Assembly: GCA_001897855.1 (NCBI GenBank)
Contig: MKUO01000018.1
Location: 227,463-291,462, forward strand
Direction of reading: 5' to 3'
Length of the DNA: 64,000 nucleotides
Source: Bacteroidetes bacterium 43-93
Lineage (GTDB): Bacteria; Bacteroidota; Bacteroidia; Chitinophagales; Chitinophagaceae
Below the pieces are notes generated by a model that was given only the letters and a program-made list of their open reading frames with translations, was not told the DNA's origin and did no database searches. How positions within the stretch are numbered: the first letter of the stretch is position 1; each line of letters begins with the position of its first letter. Shown one piece after another: positions 33,255-43,286 of the stretch. Made by a program: the position numbers and the translations under genes.

Positions 33255-35351
33255 ATGGCCCCCGCAACTCGGAAAACAAGCACGAAACAAAAACCCGCTT
33301 CCAGGAAGAAAGCAAGTACTAAAAAAGCACCAGTCCCCAGCGGAAAGGTAGCGACCTTACTTCAACATGCCGCAAAACAAAAATTCTACACATCTATCAC
33401 CGAACCAATGCTGGCTACATTGGTAGATAAGCCCGTGGAAGATGATAATTGGCTTTATGAAGTGAAATGGGACGGCTACCGTGCTGTTGCATTTAAGAAT
33501 GGCAATAAGCTGGAACTAAAGTCCCGCAACGATAAATCGTTTAATGAGAAATACTACCCTATCTATGATGCGCTGAAATCGCTGAAGCTAAATGCCATAC
33601 TCGACGGCGAGATAGTGGTGGTAGATGATAACGGACAGGCCAATTTCGGAGCTTTGCAGAATTGGCGTAGCGAAGCCGATGGCACACTGCTCTATTATAT
33701 ATTTGACATCCTGTGGCTGGATGGTTATGATCTGAAAGAACTGCCTCTTACAGATAGGAAGGCAATATTGGAAAACGTCATCAAGCCGAATGACATCATC
33801 AAGCTGAGCCAGGCATTTGAAACATCAGGCACCGAAATGCTGGAGGCTGCGAAACAAATGGGGTTGGAAGGTATCATGGCCAAACGAAAGGACAGTACCT
33901 ACCACGTGGGCAACCGCACGCGCGACTGGCTGAAGATAAAAGCCAACAAACGGCAGGAAGTGATCATTGGCGGATATACACGAAACGAAGACAGCAGCAA
34001 GCCATTCAGTTCTCTGTTAGTGGGCGTAATGCAGGGCGGTAAGCTGCACTATATAGGCAAGATAGGCACCGGTTTCAATAGCAAGCTGCAAAAAGAAATG
34101 CTGGAACAATTCAGGCCACTTATCATCAACAAGCCACCTTTTGCAGATACGCCGGATGTAAATAAGCCCAGCCGATTTCGCCCTAACCCACCCAAAGCAA
34201 CAGCTACCTGGCTAAAACCAAAACTCATTTGCGAAGTAAGCTATGCAGAGATAACAAGTGATGGCGTCATGAGGCATCCATCCTTCGAGGGTATGCGCAA
34301 TGATAAAACCGCTAAAGACGTAAAGCTGGAAGAAGAAACACCAACCGACGCCATCATAACACCTAAAAAATCGGCATCGAAAAAAAGTATCGCAATAGAT
34401 AAGCCCGCCAAGGGCGAAAGAAAAACATTGCTGAACCCATCTGAAGATACACAGGTACGCATCATCAACGGGCATGAACTAAAGTTTACCAACCTGGGCA
34501 AAATATTCTGGCCGGAAATAAAGGGCACCAAGCGCGATATGATCAACTACTATTACCAGGTAGCACCTATAATACTGCCTTACCTGAAAGACAGGCCCAT
34601 GTCGCTCAACCGCTACCCCAACGGTATTAACGGAAAAAGCTTTTACCAGAAAGATATGACGGGCAAAGCGCCCGATTGGGTAGAAACTTATCTCTATCAT
34701 AGCAGTGCAGACGACCGCGACCGTAATTATCTCGTCTGCAAAAAAGAAGCAGACCTGCTATTCATGGCCAATCTCGGCTCTATAGAGATGAACCCTTGGA
34801 ATAGTAAAGAACAATCAGAAGATTACCCCGACTGGTGTGTAATAGATCTTGACCCCGATAAGAATACATTTGACCAGGTGATAGAATGTGCGCAGGTAAC
34901 ACACCAGGTGCTGGATACGCTGGGTGTACCTTCTTATTGCAAAACATCGGGCTCTACAGGGCTGCACGTGTACATACCATTAGGTGCTAAATACGGTTAC
35001 GAAACCTCTAAGGAGTTTGGCCGCGCCATAGCTACCATTGTACATAAACAACTACCCAAATACACCAGCATCGAAAGGCTTACGAGCAACCGCAATGGTA
35101 AAATGTATATCGACTTTTTGCAAAACCGCCCTCAGGCTACATTGGCAGCGCCCTACTCTGTTAGGCCCAAACCAGGCGCTACGGTTTCTATGCCCCTGCA
35201 CTGGGATGAGGTAAAGAAGGGGTTGAAAATATCCGACTTCACCATATACAATGCTATAGACCGCATCAGAGAGATGGGAGATATCTTCAAGCCCGTTATT
35301 GGCAAGGGCGTAAACCTCGAAAAAGTGATCAAAAAGCTGGATGATTTCTAG
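33255..35351 (+). CDS. ligD: LigD-type DNA ligase-polymerase (NHEJ)
   Basis: A 698-aa two-domain enzyme. After a basic linker, the ATP-dependent ligase occupies about residues 45-350. Its adenylated lysine is K71 in KWDGYR, with further motifs LDGEIVV, ADGTLLYYIFDILWLDG in parts, GLEGIMAKRKDS and RDWLKIK. After a second linker, the polymerase/primase domain runs from about residue 405 (FTNLGKIFWPE) to the end, with the catalytic CVIDLDPD and the GSTGLHVYIP motif. The 3'-phosphoesterase domain common in LigD is absent. No Ku gene is in the window. The predicted role is end-joining repair. Confidence 0.93.
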   Translation: MAPATRKTSTKQKPASRKKASTKKAPVPSGKVATLLQHAAKQKFYTSITEPMLATLVDKPVEDDNWLYEVKWDGYRAVAFKNGNKLELKSRNDKSFNEKYYPIYDALKSLKLNAILDGEIVVVDDNGQANFGALQNWRSEADGTLLYYIFDILWLDGYDLKELPLTDRKAILENVIKPNDIIKLSQAFETSGTEMLEAAKQMGLEGIMAKRKDSTYHVGNRTRDWLKIKANKRQEVIIGGYTRNEDSSKPFSSLLVGVMQGGKLHYIGKIGTGFNSKLQKEMLEQFRPLIINKPPFADTPDVNKPSRFRPNPPKATATWLKPKLICEVSYAEITSDGVMRHPSFEGMRNDKTAKDVKLEEETPTDAIITPKKSASKKSIAIDKPAKGERKTLLNPSEDTQVRIINGHELKFTNLGKIFWPEIKGTKRDMINYYYQVAPIILPYLKDRPMSLNRYPNGINGKSFYQKDMTGKAPDWVETYLYHSSADDRDRNYLVCKKEADLLFMANLGSIEMNPWNSKEQSEDYPDWCVIDLDPDKNTFDQVIECAQVTHQVLDTLGVPSYCKTSGSTGLHVYIPLGAKYGYETSKEFGRAIATIVHKQLPKYTSIERLTSNRNGKMYIDFLQNRPQATLAAPYSVRPKPGATVSMPLHWDEVKKGLKISDFTIYNAIDRIREMGDIFKPVIGKGVNLEKVIKKLDDF

Positions 35352-35361
35352 TTTTTCTTCG

Positions 35362-36681
35362 TTACTCCATTATCACCCGTACCGTATCTGCATGTATGCG
35401 TTGCTGCAACCATATTGCCAGCCTGTTTCTATCCCTTACCGGCAACGGCCGCGAAAAATGCGCAGTAAAAAGCATGAGGGTGTCATTACGTACACTATCC
35501 GCTACATGCACCTGCACGCTTCTGCCAAGTGAATAGCGGGTAATGGTGGGGTATAAAGCATGTAGCTCCTCCCGCAGGTCGGGTAGCTCACTATTCTTTT
35601 GCAGGGTATGTATCTGGGTATCTATATGCTGTTGTGCATATACCTCTTCCAGCACACTCGCCTTTATCTCAGACAGGTCTATTTTTTGTTTTGCATCCAG
35701 CCCCTGGTGTATTACCAGCTTCACTTTACCAAGCCCATATTGCGGCATTTTCTTACGCAGGGTATCTACCAGGGTGTCCGGCAATGGCTGCCCCACCAGC
35801 AGCAGCTCTATGCTTGGCTGCCCGCCATCATATACATATTCAGGCGCTACCACCTGCGTACGCGCAAAGTGAAACTCCGTTCTTACAAAACTCTTTGCAT
35901 TGCTTTCAAAAATGCTGCGTTGCACAATGCGGTATGCAAGGTATATACTCGGTATTACGGTAATGATAACCAGGATAAAGATCAGCCTCGATACCCGCTT
36001 TTCATTTTCAGGTGTAGTAAATTCCACTTTATGAAAACGCAGCCGCTTTACTATCAGGAAGGTTGCCAGGCAGATAAACAGGCTATTGATGAAGAAAAGA
36101 TACAGCGCGCCCAAAAAATAAAACACTTTGCCGGTAGCCAGTCCAAAACCGGCGGTACATAATGGCGGCATCAAAGCGGTAGCTATGGCCACACCGGGTA
36201 TCACATTGCTTTTCTTTTTACGCGTACCTGCAACAATACCTGCAAGGCCGCCTAAAAAGGCGATGAACACATCCCATATTGAAGGGTTGGTACGTGCCAG
36301 CAATTCAGAGCTGGCCTCGTGCAATGGTGTAATGGTAAAATACAGGAAAGAAGTGGTGATACTGATGGTTGCTGCTACCAGCAGGTTTTTCGCCCCTTTC
36401 TTCAGCAGGTCCAGGTCGTTAATGGCAATGGCAAGCCCCACACCCATGATAGGCCCCATTAGTGGCGATATAAGCATTGCGCCTATTACCACGGCGGTGC
36501 TGTTCATATTCAGCCCAATGGATGCTATAAATATGGCAAATATCAGCGTCCACACATTAGTGCCCTTAAACTGCACTTCTGCCTTTATAGATTCTATTAT
36601 TTCTTTCTCGTCGGCTTTGTCTTCGGTTAGGGTAAACCGTTCAGACAGAAACCTGCGTATAGCAAATAATATTCTTTTCAT
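35362..36681 (-). CDS. DUF389 family membrane protein (TIGR00341-like)
   Basis: A 439-aa membrane protein. The DUF389 block lies at about residues 45-210 with NVWTLIFAIFIASIGLNMNS, AVVIGAMLISPLMGPIMGVG and VAIATALMPPLCTAGFG in pieces. About seven membrane helices are followed by a long soluble C-terminal region (residues 240-439). The family's transported substrate, if any, is unknown. Its stop lies 10 bp from the convergent ligD stop. Confidence 0.88.
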   Translation of the reverse strand: MKRILFAIRRFLSERFTLTEDKADEKEIIESIKAEVQFKGTNVWTLIFAIFIASIGLNMNSTAVVIGAMLISPLMGPIMGVGLAIAINDLDLLKKGAKNLLVAATISITTSFLYFTITPLHEASSELLARTNPSIWDVFIAFLGGLAGIVAGTRKKKSNVIPGVAIATALMPPLCTAGFGLATGKVFYFLGALYLFFINSLFICLATFLIVKRLRFHKVEFTTPENEKRVSRLIFILVIITVIPSIYLAYRIVQRSIFESNAKSFVRTEFHFARTQVVAPEYVYDGGQPSIELLLVGQPLPDTLVDTLRKKMPQYGLGKVKLVIHQGLDAKQKIDLSEIKASVLEEVYAQQHIDTQIHTLQKNSELPDLREELHALYPTITRYSLGRSVQVHVADSVRNDTLMLFTAHFSRPLPVRDRNRLAIWLQQRIHADTVRVIME

Positions 36682-36782
36682 ATACTTTTTGTAATATACA
36701 AATTTTGCCGAAAAAGGTTTTCTGCAAGAAGTAGCTATCCGTAATACCTAAACAACTGATGTTCAGTAAGAAAGGTCAACAT

Positions 36783-36813
36783 TTTGAGGCTGCCTGCATT
36801 TTTTGTAAACTTG
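36783..36813 (+). promoter_or_regulatory. Promoter of the trehalose gene with long leader
   Basis: TTTG (36783-36786), a 19-bp spacer and TAAACTTG (36806-36813). The start codon is about 150 bp downstream, so the transcript would have a long leader that includes an AT tract (36928-36946) next to two GC-rich words (ccgcgag and ccgcgcc). Confidence 0.5.
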
Positions 36814-36962
36814 CACACCTGCAGCGGACAACAATCCTAATAACAGATCACCGGTTTTCTTTGTTTAATTACTCCGCTATTCTTATTAAATGCAGGCAAT
36901 CAGCCATCGCACACCGCGAGGCATGATTTTTTTATTTTTTTATAAAAAACCGCGCCATAACC

Positions 36963-39194
36963 ATGCTTAAAAGATTATTCGTTGTATCCAACCGTCTGCC
37001 CTTAACAATAGAACATCAAAACGGCACGTACGAATGCAGGCAATCCTCCGGTGGTTTGGTATCAGCTATCAACTCTTATCTCCAGTCATCCGGCGGACAT
37101 GAATTTTCTGAAACTATATGGTCAGGCGTGCCAGGCTGCAGCGAAAAAATATGGCAGGCTGCAATTAGCAGCACACCCCACGGCGATTATACTTATTTGC
37201 CTGTTTTCCTGCAGCGGAAAGACTATGAGCAGTATTACAGCGGCTTCAGCAATTCGGTAGTATGGCCTTTGTTTCATTATTTTCCAACGTATGTAGATTA
37301 TAATGCCGCATACTTCGATGCATATATCAGGGTCAATGAACACTTTGCCGAGGTACTCTCTGCACAGCTTACCTCCAATGATGTAGTATGGATACATGAT
37401 TATCACCTGTTGCCACTTGCGGGTATGCTTAGGAAACGTATGCCGGGCCTTACTATCGGCTTTTTCCTGCATATACCTTTCCCATCTTATGAGCTCTTCA
37501 GGGTAATGCCCAAACCGTGGCAGCAAATGATACTTACGGGCATGCTCGGTGCCGATCTCGTAGGTTTTCATACGGTAGATTATGCTGCACATTTTCTTAA
37601 CTGTGCAGAACGTGTACTTAAAGTGCAGCACGATGGGCAGATGATAGCCTGGGACAACAGGCAGGTACGCGCCGATGCATTCCCAATCAGCATAGATTTT
37701 GAGCAATTCAATAATGCTTACAGTGAAGACGGAGTAGCCACTATGCGCGATCAATACCTGCAGGTAAAAGGAGATAAAAAAATGGTCTTTTCTGTCGATA
37801 GGCTCGATTATACCAAAGGGCTATCTAACAGGCTGCGTGGCTACGAACAGTTTTTGCAGGATAACCCCGATTACATGAGTAAGGTAATATTTGTGCTGGT
37901 TGTTGTTCCATCGCGCGATTCTATTACCAAGTATGCAGAACGTAAAAAAATGATAGACGAGTTCATTGGCAGCTTCAACAGCCGCATGGGAGATATCAGC
38001 TGGCAGCCCGTGCTTTACAAATACGGGCACTTGTCCTTTGATGAGCTGATGGGCCTGTACACTGCCTGCGATGTGGCGCTCATTACCCCCCTGCGCGATG
38101 GTATGAACCTGGTATCAAAAGAGTTTGTTGCCAGTCGTAAAGATAAACTGGGGGTACTGATATTAAGCGAAATGGCAGGTGCATCCAAAGAACTTACAGA
38201 AGCCTTGCTCATCAATCCTAATGATACCAGTGAGATAGCTGATATGATAAAAGCAGGTTTTGAAATGGATCCAAACGAGCAGCAGGTACGTATGGCCGCA
38301 ATGCAAGACCGCATCAGCACCTATAATGTAAACACATGGGCGGCAGATTTCTTTGAACAGCTATATCATGTAAAAAGCCAGCAACTGGCATTTGAGATAA
38401 AATTCCTCGACAATGCATCACGCATACAATTGCTGGATGCTTACGGGACATCGACCAAGCGGTTGCTCTTGCTTGATTATGACGGAACGCTTACACCTTT
38501 CGCCAAGCTACCCTCTATGGCCGTACCTGGCAGAGATGTGCTGGACGCCCTGCAGCAATTGGCCGACAACCCGGCAAACGATGTCTACATTGTCAGCGGC
38601 AGGGATGCCAATACGCTGGAAGAATGGCTTGGGGCATTACATGTAGGTTTAGTTGCAGAGCATGGCGCTGCTATAAAGCACCCCGATGGCCTTTGGGAAA
38701 AAACCATCATTGCAGAGCATGTTACCTGGCGCCCGCAGATAGAGGCCATTATGCAAAACTATGTAAGCAAATGCCCTAACAGTTTTATAGAGCAAAAAGA
38801 ACACTCACTGGCATGGCACTATCGTAATGCCGATAAAGTATTAGGAACATTGCGCGCACGCGAGCTATACGAGCTGCTGATGGCACAAACAGAAGGCCTC
38901 TCGTTAAATGTGCTCAACGGCAATAAAGTAATAGAAGTGCGTATGAAGGGAATCAATAAGGGTATGGCCGCAGAACGCCTGCTTTTGCACGATCATTACG
39001 ATTTTATTCTTTCTATCGGTGATGATCTTACCGATGAGGACATGTTTAAGAAACTGGCCAACGTAGATGGAGCATACACTATTAAAGTAGGCAACGAAGC
39101 ATCCTTTGCAAAGTACAATCTGCACACGCCGCAAATGGTGCTGTCACTGCTGCAAACTATAGGCCACTACGCCACCCGCATGACGGGAGTGTAA
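36963..39194 (+). CDS. otsAB: Bifunctional trehalose-6-phosphate synthase/phosphatase
   Basis: A 743-aa fusion. The GT20 synthase occupies about residues 1-470 (RLFVVSNRLPLTIE, SSGGLVSAI, VWIHDYHLLPLAGMLRK, SVDRLDYTKGL, TPLRDGMNLVSKEFVASR) and makes trehalose-6-phosphate from a nucleotide-glucose and glucose-6-phosphate. The HAD-type phosphatase occupies about 495-735, with LLDYDGTLTPF (nucleophile near residue 503) and GDDLTDEDMF. Together they make trehalose, an osmo- and desiccation protectant. The stop codon lies in a stem of a nested inverted repeat reaching to the next gene. Confidence 0.95.
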   Translation: MLKRLFVVSNRLPLTIEHQNGTYECRQSSGGLVSAINSYLQSSGGHEFSETIWSGVPGCSEKIWQAAISSTPHGDYTYLPVFLQRKDYEQYYSGFSNSVVWPLFHYFPTYVDYNAAYFDAYIRVNEHFAEVLSAQLTSNDVVWIHDYHLLPLAGMLRKRMPGLTIGFFLHIPFPSYELFRVMPKPWQQMILTGMLGADLVGFHTVDYAAHFLNCAERVLKVQHDGQMIAWDNRQVRADAFPISIDFEQFNNAYSEDGVATMRDQYLQVKGDKKMVFSVDRLDYTKGLSNRLRGYEQFLQDNPDYMSKVIFVLVVVPSRDSITKYAERKKMIDEFIGSFNSRMGDISWQPVLYKYGHLSFDELMGLYTACDVALITPLRDGMNLVSKEFVASRKDKLGVLILSEMAGASKELTEALLINPNDTSEIADMIKAGFEMDPNEQQVRMAAMQDRISTYNVNTWAADFFEQLYHVKSQQLAFEIKFLDNASRIQLLDAYGTSTKRLLLLDYDGTLTPFAKLPSMAVPGRDVLDALQQLADNPANDVYIVSGRDANTLEEWLGALHVGLVAEHGAAIKHPDGLWEKTIIAEHVTWRPQIEAIMQNYVSKCPNSFIEQKEHSLAWHYRNADKVLGTLRARELYELLMAQTEGLSLNVLNGNKVIEVRMKGINKGMAAERLLLHDHYDFILSIGDDLTDEDMFKKLANVDGAYTIKVGNEASFAKYNLHTPQMVLSLLQTIGHYATRMTGV

Positions 39195-39257
39195 ATCCTT
39201 TAACATATCGTTCAGTAAATAGTGTATATTTTTATGATATACACTATTCACTCCCGT
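39183..39257 (+). promoter_or_regulatory. Nested stem-loop across the otsAB/S41 junction
   Basis: Inner arms aatagtgtata (39218-39228) and tatacactatt (39238-39248) pair perfectly over 11 bp. Directly outside, acgggagtg (39183-39191) pairs with cactcccgt (39249-39257) over 9 bp, with a 26-nt bulge on the 5' side. It contains the otsAB stop and ends one base before the ATG of the next gene. TATTTTTA, a -7-like word, lies in the loop. Confidence 0.7.
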
Positions 39258-39258
39258 T

Positions 39259-41490
39259 ATGCATATTTCCCTTCAAAAGGCCATGGGGCTCATCGGCTGT
39301 ATTGCTTTGCCGTTTACAATATTTGCGCAGCAACGTTATAATCTTGATTTCGAACAGGCAACAGGTGATGTACCTAAAGATTGGGGTATAGGACAAATAC
39401 TGGATACAGGACTACCCAAAGAAGCGCTTGCAGGCACCTGGCATGTAGATGGGAAAGTAAAACATAATGGGAAACAGTCTCTATGCCTTGATCTTAGCAA
39501 GGCTACAACGGAATATGTTTGTAGTGGTTATAAGATACCTGTACTGCCTGTAGGCCATAAAATAACACTGACAGGCTATATAAAAACGCAGGACGCAGAC
39601 AGCGGTGCGGCGCTGTGGCTAAGATTAGACGGGCCAAATGGACAAAACATCGATAATATGGATCATCGCCTGATCAAAGGCACCACCAACTGGCAGCAAT
39701 ATACCATAGAGCTTAATTACAATGGGCAAGAAGAAAGGCAAATACTAATGGGTGCTTTGCTCTACGGCAAAGGCAAACTTTGGGTAGATGATATGCATGT
39801 GTATATTGATGGCAATGATCTCCAAAATATAGACACAGCCAATATTGACAAAAGTAAATTCTTACCTGACGATCATTCTTACACGCAAAACATTCACCTT
39901 ACAGAAGATATAATAACACGATTGACAAAATTGGGAAAGCTGTGGGCCTTCATCAAATATTATCATCAGGCTATAAACGATGGGCATTACAATATGGACG
40001 ATGAGCTATTTTCACTGCTAAACCCTGTTATAGCAGCCAAAGATAATACTGCTTTTGAGCAGATAATATCCTCCTGGATGGATAAATTAGGAACACCTTA
40101 TCCCTGCACTCACTGTTTAATGCTACAACGCACAGGGGATACGCGGATGATGCCCGACAATGATTTCATTAAGGCGTTTTCACCTGCACTACAAAGTAAA
40201 CTCAATACGATACTGAAAAACAGGGATAGCGTCACCAGCCAGTACTATGTATACTTGCCACCCGTAGGTAACCCGTTTTTTATGAACGAAAATAATTTTG
40301 CGGGTGTAAGTTACCCCGATGCTGGTGTACGGTTGCTGGCTTTGTACCGCTATTGGGCTATGGTACAATATTATTATCCTTACAAATACCGGCTGAATGA
40401 TTGGAACCTTAAACTGCAGGAGTACATACCTGTTTTCATTAATGCCAAGAACGAAACTGATTATGTACTTGCCTGCCAACGCCTTGTAGCTGCTATCAAT
40501 GATTCACATGCAATTCTCTACAACAATACACTGTTAACTCCACTACCTACAGACCACTACCTACCTGTGCAAACAAGGTTTATCAACGATACCTTAGTTG
40601 TAACAAACGTATTACCAACAGCAGGCACCAGCCCATCTGCAAACCCACTTAAAAAAGGCGATATTATCCTTGCAATTAATGACACTAATGCTATTGCTAT
40701 GGCCAATGCTATGATGCCTTATATATCCGGATCGAACCGGCAGGATAAACTACGAGACATAGCAATGGGTAAATTGTTTTGGCGCCACAAAGACACGAAA
40801 ATGAAGTTGCAGATCATGGACAGCAGCAACCACATCAAAACCATTGAAATGCCAATGGTTGAAGTGAGTGAACTATTGCGCCCTAAACACTCTGACGAAA
40901 CTTACAAACTGCTTAAAGATAGCATAGGGTATATAAAGATAGGCATGTTAAAAAATGGTGATTTTGAAAACATCAAAGAATGGTTTAAAAAAACAAACGC
41001 ACTTATATTCGATTTTCGTGGCTACCCCCATATCGATGTTACCCATATTTATGGCGCATGGCTAAGTAGCACACGTACATTATTTTCTGCGTCGTCGCAT
41101 AACAGCGCCACCTGGCCCGGGCTATTTCACATAGAGAATACAGGCTACCTGCCGGAAAATGCAGATACCTATAAAGGCAAAGTGATCATATTAGTTGATG
41201 AAACTACTCAAAGCGCGGCAGAGTATGCAGCAATGGCCTTCCAGGCTTCAGATATTGTCACTACAATAGGTACGGCAACTGCCGGCGCAGATGGCAATGT
41301 ATCGCAAATAGAACTGCCAGGTGGTATTAAAACTATGTACTCAGGCATCGGCATCTATTACCCAAACAAATCTGAGACACAAGGCAACGGCATACGTATT
41401 GACAAAATTGTACAACAGCGTGCTTTTTCTGTACGCGAAGGCAGAGACGATACTTTAGATGCAGCAATAGATATTGCAGAAAAAAAGTAG
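39259..41490 (+). CDS. Secreted S41 family peptidase
   Basis: A 743-aa protein with a signal peptide ending in IFAQ. An N-terminal beta-sandwich (about residues 25-195, with TLTGYIKTQDADSGAALWLR and LWVDDMHVYIDG) resembles a carbohydrate-binding-like module. A helical linker follows, then a PDZ-like part (about 450-540, PLKKGDIILAINDT) and the S41 tail-specific protease core (550-740). The core holds GYIKIGMLKNGDF, ALIFDFRGYPHID and VDETTQSAAEYAAMAF, with the catalytic serine in QSAAE. It probably acts in the periplasm or at the surface. Confidence 0.88.
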   Translation: MHISLQKAMGLIGCIALPFTIFAQQRYNLDFEQATGDVPKDWGIGQILDTGLPKEALAGTWHVDGKVKHNGKQSLCLDLSKATTEYVCSGYKIPVLPVGHKITLTGYIKTQDADSGAALWLRLDGPNGQNIDNMDHRLIKGTTNWQQYTIELNYNGQEERQILMGALLYGKGKLWVDDMHVYIDGNDLQNIDTANIDKSKFLPDDHSYTQNIHLTEDIITRLTKLGKLWAFIKYYHQAINDGHYNMDDELFSLLNPVIAAKDNTAFEQIISSWMDKLGTPYPCTHCLMLQRTGDTRMMPDNDFIKAFSPALQSKLNTILKNRDSVTSQYYVYLPPVGNPFFMNENNFAGVSYPDAGVRLLALYRYWAMVQYYYPYKYRLNDWNLKLQEYIPVFINAKNETDYVLACQRLVAAINDSHAILYNNTLLTPLPTDHYLPVQTRFINDTLVVTNVLPTAGTSPSANPLKKGDIILAINDTNAIAMANAMMPYISGSNRQDKLRDIAMGKLFWRHKDTKMKLQIMDSSNHIKTIEMPMVEVSELLRPKHSDETYKLLKDSIGYIKIGMLKNGDFENIKEWFKKTNALIFDFRGYPHIDVTHIYGAWLSSTRTLFSASSHNSATWPGLFHIENTGYLPENADTYKGKVIILVDETTQSAAEYAAMAFQASDIVTTIGTATAGADGNVSQIELPGGIKTMYSGIGIYYPNKSETQGNGIRIDKIVQQRAFSVREGRDDTLDAAIDIAEKK

Positions 41491-41529
41491 CATGCCTTTT
41501 AATAGTTGTAGATTTGCTTGTCTATCCAT

Positions 41530-42393
41530 CTATCCACCCATCTTCTTATCATAAGTCTCCTGTATCTTTTGCAATGCAGCATCATAGCCTGCATGGTCTA
41601 TAAAAACATCAGGATTATAAGGATCTCCGTCTTTATGCTTCTTGTGGAGGTCTACCTGGCTGGCATGGCTGGCAAGCCATATGTCAAACTGCAGGTGCTT
41701 CATCGCCTCCAGCGTATAGCCGTAATCTTTACCTATATTAGGATACGTGACCATAGATGGTAAAGTGTATTCGTCAAGTATGCTCGGCATATTTGCTATC
41801 AGCACACGATAGCTGCGATGCTCATCCTTTACGTCAAAAAGAAAACTACTTGCCCCCTTGGTATGCCCCGGATGGTGAAGCATCACTACATTCATACCCC
41901 CCAGTTTTATGGTATCACCATCATACAGCAATACATCGGGAGTTACCGGTGTATAATGTGCGCCATACTTACCATACTCAAAATCAGACAAGCCACCATC
42001 TGCAATGACACCGGCATCCTGCGCGTTCACCATTAGTTTAGCATGTGTCATTTGTTTCACTCTTGCTATATCGGCAGCATGGTCATAATGTGCATGTGTT
42101 AGTAACAGCACCTTTATATCAGAGAATTTAAAGCCCAATCGCTGCACATGGCGCTTGATCATCTCTGCGGAACCATAGGTGCCCGTATTAATAAGTATAT
42201 GGCCTTCCGGAGTAGTTATTAAATAGCTGGCAAGATCATAAGTACCTACATAATACAGGTTGCCCGCTATGCGAAAAGGCTTCATATCCTGCGTCCATTC
42301 TTTGTTGAGCGTAGGAAAATGTTTAATAGTTTGAGCCTGTATATAACCTGCAGTTAGCAGGCAGCCCGTCAGCATTAATGCGCGCAATTTCAT
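41530..42393 (-). CDS. Subclass B3 metallo-beta-lactamase
   Basis: A 287-aa enzyme started at MKLRALMLTGCLLTAGYIQAQ, a signal peptide. The zinc ligands are all present: H100, H102, D104 and H105 in THAHYDHAAD, H177 in HHPGHTKGA, and H243 in ASHASQV. HxHxDH, PGHT and a late ASH are the marks of subclass B3. The predicted activity is periplasmic hydrolysis of beta-lactams including carbapenems. B3 enzymes are often chromosomal in environmental Bacteroidota, and no mobile element flanks it, so I read it as intrinsic. The extended frame up to 42468 is not used. Confidence 0.92.
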   Translation of the reverse strand: MKLRALMLTGCLLTAGYIQAQTIKHFPTLNKEWTQDMKPFRIAGNLYYVGTYDLASYLITTPEGHILINTGTYGSAEMIKRHVQRLGFKFSDIKVLLLTHAHYDHAADIARVKQMTHAKLMVNAQDAGVIADGGLSDFEYGKYGAHYTPVTPDVLLYDGDTIKLGGMNVVMLHHPGHTKGASSFLFDVKDEHRSYRVLIANMPSILDEYTLPSMVTYPNIGKDYGYTLEAMKHLQFDIWLASHASQVDLHKKHKDGDPYNPDVFIDHAGYDAALQKIQETYDKKMGG

Positions 42394-42545
42394 ATCTGTA
42401 AGATGTAGCAGCAAATTTTGCAATTCTAAGTTCAAAAACAAAAAGAAAGTAGATGAAAAAGGATGCACATCTAGACCATCGTGGGATCCCGGTTAACATT
42501 CATTTGTATTAAATTATTATTTTCACCCCTTACATATCACTATAT

Positions 42546-43286
42546 ATGAACCGCATTATCCTTTTACTATTATTAGTGTCTTTTACAGTATCATCAAATG
42601 CCCAAAAGAAAAAAGATGATCACGTGCTTGTCTGCGAAGAAAATGTACCCGTACCTGAGGGAGCAAAGTATATAGGGAAGGTGAAGGTAAACAACAGATT
42701 CATGCCTCAGTACTCCGAAGAGGTGGTAATGAAAACAGCCATAGAAAAAGTGCTCAACAGGCATGGCAATGTCTTGAAAATCAAAAAAATAAATAAATCA
42801 CACTCACCTTTTAAAAATGACTATAGCATATGGGGTGAAATTTATCATGTTGATGATATAGAAATTGCAAAGGCTTCCATTAAGAATGTACCAGATACTA
42901 TCACGCCTCATTTAATTAGCGACACGGCAAAATATGCATTGCTCTTTGTTTACCGGCCACTCAGCTTTATTGCACAGTTAATAAATTACAAATTGCATCT
43001 GGGTGACAAAGAAATATTTACAGCTAAAAATGGCAGTTACGATACTATAAAAGTATTTAAAGAAGGTCCTGCAAATATATGGGCCACCATCGAAACTCGT
43101 TCTGAACAACAACTAGAAATAAGCTTTGGTAAAGTATATTTTATCAAATGTGAGATCGAGAATGGTGTTGTTGCACCTTCACCGCGGCTTACCGTGATGA
43201 AAAACCTGTTTAGAGGCTATACAGAATATCAACAAGTTTTCGCTGATTTAAACATTCATCGCCCCAAACAGTACGAAGATTACTAA
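42546..43286 (+). CDS. Secreted DUF2846-like protein
   Basis: A 246-aa protein with a signal peptide ending in SSNAQ. The C-terminal half, with YALLFVYRPLSFIAQLINYK, LHLGDKEIFTAKNGSYDTI and a final ISFGKVYFIKCEI, resembles the DUF2846 pattern of small surface proteins. The N-terminal half is not recognised. It overlaps the convergent gene by four bases. Function unknown. Confidence 0.65.
   Translation: MNRIILLLLLVSFTVSSNAQKKKDDHVLVCEENVPVPEGAKYIGKVKVNNRFMPQYSEEVVMKTAIEKVLNRHGNVLKIKKINKSHSPFKNDYSIWGEIYHVDDIEIAKASIKNVPDTITPHLISDTAKYALLFVYRPLSFIAQLINYKLHLGDKEIFTAKNGSYDTIKVFKEGPANIWATIETRSEQQLEISFGKVYFIKCEIENGVVAPSPRLTVMKNLFRGYTEYQQVFADLNIHRPKQYEDY

Noticed and set aside
35599-36162. Plus-strand open frame opposite the DUF389 gene
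   Set aside because: It lies antisense to a clear membrane protein and shows no domain or start context.
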